From Dysgonamonadaceae bacterium (GTDB lineage Bacteria; Bacteroidota; Bacteroidia; Bacteroidales; Azobacteroidaceae), in the NCBI GenBank assembly GCA_031276105.1, contig JAISNS010000041.1:1-7770 (forward strand): a stretch of 7,770 nucleotides of DNA. The letters run 5' to 3'. Shown in pieces: positions 5,244 to 7,770 of the stretch (position 1 is its first letter; every line of letters begins with the position of its first letter). The position numbers were made by a program, and so were the translations under genes. The notes below the pieces were generated by a model, which was not told the DNA's origin, did no database searches, and worked only from the letters and a program-made list of their open reading frames with translations.

Positions 5244-5588
5244 AAAACGTCAACCGATGTTTTCCGCCTGCCGACAGCACGGGCAACTGAAACCCGTGCT
5301 GCCGGATTAACGGACAATAATAGAAAACGTTGCAGGGATTGTAACCCTGATTGTCCGCCTGAAAAAATTCTCATTTACTGCAAGCGTTGCCGTGAGGCAA
5401 CCGGATTCCTCCCCCAGAACAACCACAGGACACAGTGCAGGAGATCTGCCTGAATCGCCCGTTTACGGGCGGGCTGTGTCCCTGTGTCCCTTCCATTTTC
5501 TTACTTGGACGGGTGGAGGTAATGCCTTGCGGGTGGAAATTTTTGCCGGACTTGTAACCGGATTGATATTGATTGACACTATTTATAA
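5244..5588. ncRNA. Structured intergenic region with four strong stems, overlapping a startless Cys-rich frame
   Basis: H1: 5271-5283 with 5293-5305, twelve of thirteen pairs, nine-base loop. H2: CGGACAAT (5311-5318) with ATTGTCCG (5350-5357), enclosing CAGGG/CCCTG (5333-5337 with 5345-5349). H3: GTTGCC-GTGA-GGCAAC (5386-5401), a GNRA-type tetraloop. H4: GGACACAG (5428-5435) with CTGTGTCC (5474-5481), enclosing GCAG/CTGC (5437-5449) and CGCCCG-TTTA-CGGGCG (5456-5471), a three-way junction. No T-run follows any stem, so these are not terminators. The spacing and strength suggest a functional RNA or a regulatory leader for the operon at 5589. The competing reading is a zinc-ribbon-like frame (5244-5453) with CRDCNPDC and CKRC but no start codon. 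Nothing else is seen between 5494 and 5588. Confidence 0.45.
5474..5489 (+). repeat. Two tandem copies of CTGTGTCC
   Basis: CTGTGTCC occurs at 5474-5481 and 5482-5489. Either copy can pair with GGACACAG at 5428-5435; using the first and skipping one C allows the stem to extend by about four further pairs (CACA at 5424-5427). Two alternative pairing registers are what a switching structure would need, but a simple duplication is enough to explain it. Confidence 0.6.
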
Positions 5589-5933
5589 ATGAACACAGAT
5601 ATGAAAAAAATAGAACAGATAGAGAAAAAATTCTCCCTGCTGCAAAAAGAATTGCGAGACGGGATGCGGGACATGATGCAGGATTACGGTGAAGAGAAAA
5701 TGCCGTTGGACGTCAAACAGTCTGTAAGAATATGGTATTATGACGATTACAGCGGTGAATACCGTAAGGGAACGCTCTGTGCGGTCATTTACCGTGATGA
5801 AACTCTGTTGTTGGAGGTAGAAAATGAATATGGAGAAACGCGGCAACTGGACGAAAAGTTAGGCGACCTGGCATTTGACGTGTCGGAATGGATGATTGCC
5901 GTTTACCGTAAAATGCAGGAACAGACCAAATGA
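5589..5933 (+). CDS. Unrecognised small acidic protein, 114 residues
   Basis: The ATG at 5589 directly follows TATTTATAA; a second ATG at 5601 (MKKIEQIEKKF) would give 110 residues and is just as likely. TGA stop at 5931-5933. Residues 5-35 are a probable amphipathic helix or short coiled coil (IEQIEKKFSLLQKELRDGMR). The rest looks like a small beta domain (SVRIWYYDDYSGEYRKGTLC, LLLEVENEYGE) ending in a helix (VSEWMIAVYRKM). It is cytosolic by appearance. It is first in a plus-strand run with 30 bases to the next gene and six between the following two, so the three are probably co-transcribed. I do not recognise the family. Confidence 0.75.
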   Translation: MNTDMKKIEQIEKKFSLLQKELRDGMRDMMQDYGEEKMPLDVKQSVRIWYYDDYSGEYRKGTLCAVIYRDETLLLEVENEYGETRQLDEKLGDLAFDVSEWMIAVYRKMQEQTK

Positions 5934-5963
5934 GAAAAAGAAAAAATACAAATATAAAAAACG

Positions 5964-6749
5964 ATGAAACTGGAAGTGGTAAAACATGCCGGCAAGGTAG
6001 CCGGCTACAACTTTGTACCGGAAAATCCGGCGGAAGAAAGCGCCCTGAAAGCGCTGTTTGATAATGAAAAATTTCCCGGTAGGGAATCCTGCGGGAAAAT
6101 TCTGCAATTTATCCATGCGGATTATGCCCTGCATGATATAAAAACGCTGACAAAACTCGGCGAAGTTACAACCGCCGAAGTTGTGGATGAACCGGAAGAA
6201 TACCTGATTTGCTCGGAGTGTGGCTCAACAAACGTGCAGGTAAAAATATGGGTGTATCCCAATGAAAACAACCGTTATGCCGGCGATGTGGAAGATGATG
6301 CCTGGTGCGATGACTGTAATAAACATATATCGCTGGATTTGCAGCCCCGTCCGGTATCCGGTAATGAACACCCTAAACTGCTGGAAAAATTGCAGAAGGA
6401 AGGTTACGATACGTTAGAGGTACAGTCCGATCCGTTAAGCCTTTGCCGGTTGCTGGGTACAATGGACAGGATTGCGCAACAACTCATAACGTCCATTTAT
6501 ATTACGGATTTCACGATCCATGACAGAAAGGCGATTCTGGAAAGCAAGGCCGGAAGAGCGTTTATCTGGCAGGTACGCAATAGCGGGACATGGCTGTATT
6601 TCACGGACGAAGCGGATTGGAAACTGCGGCTGTCGAAATGGATTGAATTCTATCAAAACGCTTCAACCGAAAACCTTTATTACCACTTTGACGGGAAAGA
6701 ATTTTACCCCGTTTTTAAGAAGCAAATACTTGAAATGATACACAAATAA
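5964..6749 (+). CDS. Zinc-ribbon protein of unknown function, 261 residues
   Basis: ATG at 5964, 30 bases after the previous stop, A-rich leader; TAA stop. A zinc ribbon is clear at residues 80-122: CSEC (83-86), about 28 residues with VQVKIWVYPNENNRY, then CDDC (115-118) followed by KHISL. Ribbons with a Trp-rich insert like this occur in accessory proteins of Bacteroidales mobile elements and phages. Residues 1-70 form a separate small domain, and 135-261 a mainly helical C-terminal domain with many aromatic residues (FIWQVRNSGTWLYF at 200-213, KWIEFY, LYYHFDGKEFYPVF). There is no nuclease, helicase or peptidase motif. Nucleic-acid or protein binding through the ribbon is inference. It is separated by six bases from the next gene, so translational coupling is likely. 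Confidence 0.8.
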   Translation: MKLEVVKHAGKVAGYNFVPENPAEESALKALFDNEKFPGRESCGKILQFIHADYALHDIKTLTKLGEVTTAEVVDEPEEYLICSECGSTNVQVKIWVYPNENNRYAGDVEDDAWCDDCNKHISLDLQPRPVSGNEHPKLLEKLQKEGYDTLEVQSDPLSLCRLLGTMDRIAQQLITSIYITDFTIHDRKAILESKAGRAFIWQVRNSGTWLYFTDEADWKLRLSKWIEFYQNASTENLYYHFDGKEFYPVFKKQILEMIHK

Positions 6750-6755
6750 AAAAAC

Positions 6756-7757
6756 ATGAAAAATGAAATAGAATTAAAACAGCTGTGGGAATTGTTGCCG
6801 GCTTATGTCTGTCTGTATTCTGTCGGTTACAATGAAAATTTGAATATGGAGACAGATTTGCTTCAATCCTGCGTGACGGACAATTCGTTGGACAGAATCT
6901 ATGAGTATGTCGATGACGCATACATGGATTGTGAGGCCGGCGCTCTCCTGGAATACATGGAGGAATTGGAGGAAACAGTTTCACGGCGCTTTGAGATAGG
7001 TGAAGACGAAGCTCGCCGGCTGGTGTTTGAACGTTACGAAGATGAAATCCGTAACCGGCTCTACGAAAAAGACGGTGGTCTTCCTGTCGAAGAGTTGCTG
7101 GCAAACACGCAGTCGTTTTCCATTTTCATGGATACCGGTCTGGAAATTGTCGACGGTTCATGGCGCTGGACGCGAAGCGAGCAAACCCTGTGGATGGACA
7201 AAATTAAACGCAAACTCAATATTACCGGCAATCAATGGGATGACAATATCCGGGAGATGCTTTTGCAGGCCTCTTACGGTGGCCGGTTAGTCGTTTATTT
7301 TTACGGTAGTGTGAAAAGTCTCATCCACGAAAACGAGAAAGACTGGAAAAGCGTCTCATTCACCAGTCCGGCTATTGCCGTAATCAACACAGGCAACGGA
7401 AGCGGTAGCCATACCCATTTGATGGGACATTCGTTTTCCATGCCCTTCAGACGGGAAAATCTCTTTATCGACAAGTATTTCAAATACAATTATGTATCGG
7501 CGGTATGCGGGATGTATCAGGACTGGTGCGAGGCGTCGAAAGCCGTGTTTTCGTTCGATAAAATACCCGGAAAGAAAAGCGCCGCCTCTTCCCTTGCCGC
7601 CCAAGCTTTGCAGGACAGAAAATACGCAGAAATATACCGGAAAGGTAAATGCAGTTGGGGAGATATGGATATAACCCGTCACCGGGATGTGTATTACCGG
7701 AACGATTTTCCCTGTGGAAACAAATGTCCGCATTGCGGCACATTCTGGATAGATTAA
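6756..7757 (+). CDS. Unrecognised 333-residue protein with C-terminal cysteine cluster
   Basis: ATG at 6756, six bases after the preceding TAA; stop TAA at 7755-7757. The N-terminal 110 residues are acidic and helical (YEYVDDAYMDCEAGALLEYM, LEETVSRRFEIGEDEARRLV). The middle (165-262) is the most protein-family-like part: SYGGRLVVYFYGSV, AIAVINTGNGSGSHTHLMGH, PFRRENLFIDKYFKYNYV, CGMYQDWCE. The C-terminus has CGNKCPHCGTFW (Cys 320, 324, 327), half of a zinc knuckle that may be completed by Cys 251, 258 or 299. Internal Gly/Ser/His segments (NGSGSHTHLMGH, 213-224) could be a binding loop, but no known catalytic motif is evident. I believe similar proteins occur in Bacteroidales mobile elements but cannot name the family. 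It is the last gene of the visible operon; 13 bases of sequence follow. Confidence 0.8.
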   Translation: MKNEIELKQLWELLPAYVCLYSVGYNENLNMETDLLQSCVTDNSLDRIYEYVDDAYMDCEAGALLEYMEELEETVSRRFEIGEDEARRLVFERYEDEIRNRLYEKDGGLPVEELLANTQSFSIFMDTGLEIVDGSWRWTRSEQTLWMDKIKRKLNITGNQWDDNIREMLLQASYGGRLVVYFYGSVKSLIHENEKDWKSVSFTSPAIAVINTGNGSGSHTHLMGHSFSMPFRRENLFIDKYFKYNYVSAVCGMYQDWCEASKAVFSFDKIPGKKSAASSLAAQALQDRKYAEIYRKGKCSWGDMDITRHRDVYYRNDFPCGNKCPHCGTFWID

Positions 7758-7770
7758 ATAATCGGTAAAC

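Noticed and set aside
5240..5290. Short frame with ATGA overlap (MKNVNRCFPPADSTGN)
   Set aside because: Sixteen codons only, and its end lies in stem H1; the ATGA overlap alone is weak evidence for a gene.
5392..5592. Plus-strand frame of 66 codons
   Set aside because: It needs a GTG start that lies inside the H3 tetraloop, passes through the three-way junction and has no recognisable domain.
4725..7757. Phage-type stop-codon recoding (TAG or TGA)
   Set aside because: All main genes are complete under the standard code and end in TAA or TGA; one plausible TAG-interrupted frame in non-coding DNA is not enough.

Overview
The window looks like accessory or mobile DNA from a Bacteroidales bacterium (Bacteroides, Parabacteroides or a relative) or from one of its phages. 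Start codons follow A/T-rich leaders with no clear Shine-Dalgarno. Several starts or probable RNA starts have matches to the Bacteroidetes -7 box (TAnnTTTG). The left-end protein has the composition and repeat style of a phage tail or receptor-binding protein. The remaining genes are of the kind found in Bacteroidales prophages, plasmids and integrative elements. No integrase, terminase, relaxase or replication gene is in view, so phage, prophage and conjugative element cannot be told apart.

Layout. (1) Bases 1-717, plus strand: the 3' end of a beta-rich phage-like structural protein, open at the left edge. (2) Bases 746-3078, minus strand: an AlbA_2/ATPase/winged-helix putative transcriptional regulator (746-1966), which carries four in-frame 12-bp repeats and seems to have lost an internal block, and upstream of it an unrecognised protein with a GNYF-type C-terminal module (2053-3021). 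(3) Bases about 3079-4724: 1.6 kb without a convincing gene. It is not empty: it holds a possible pseudoknot closed by a clean plus-strand terminator (3417-3533), a very AT-rich stretch with a CGCG palindrome, a block dense in hairpins (about 4085-4500) with candidate promoters and terminators on both strands, a 13-bp bidirectional terminator (4567-4610) and a short tRNA-like fold (4612-4663). (4) Bases 4725-7757, plus strand: four genes of unknown function, two with zinc-binding cysteine pairs. The last three form a tight operon. The gap 5244-5588 carries four strong nested RNA-like folds that overlap a cysteine-rich reading frame lacking a start codon.

The minus-strand regulator pair and the plus-strand gene set diverge from the central non-coding region, which is therefore the likely control region of this segment. 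The most interesting signals are RNA-like: the 3.4 kb pseudoknot, the 4.1-4.6 kb structured locus beside a tRNA-like element, and the multi-stem 5271-5493 region. All are read by eye; none was folded or searched.
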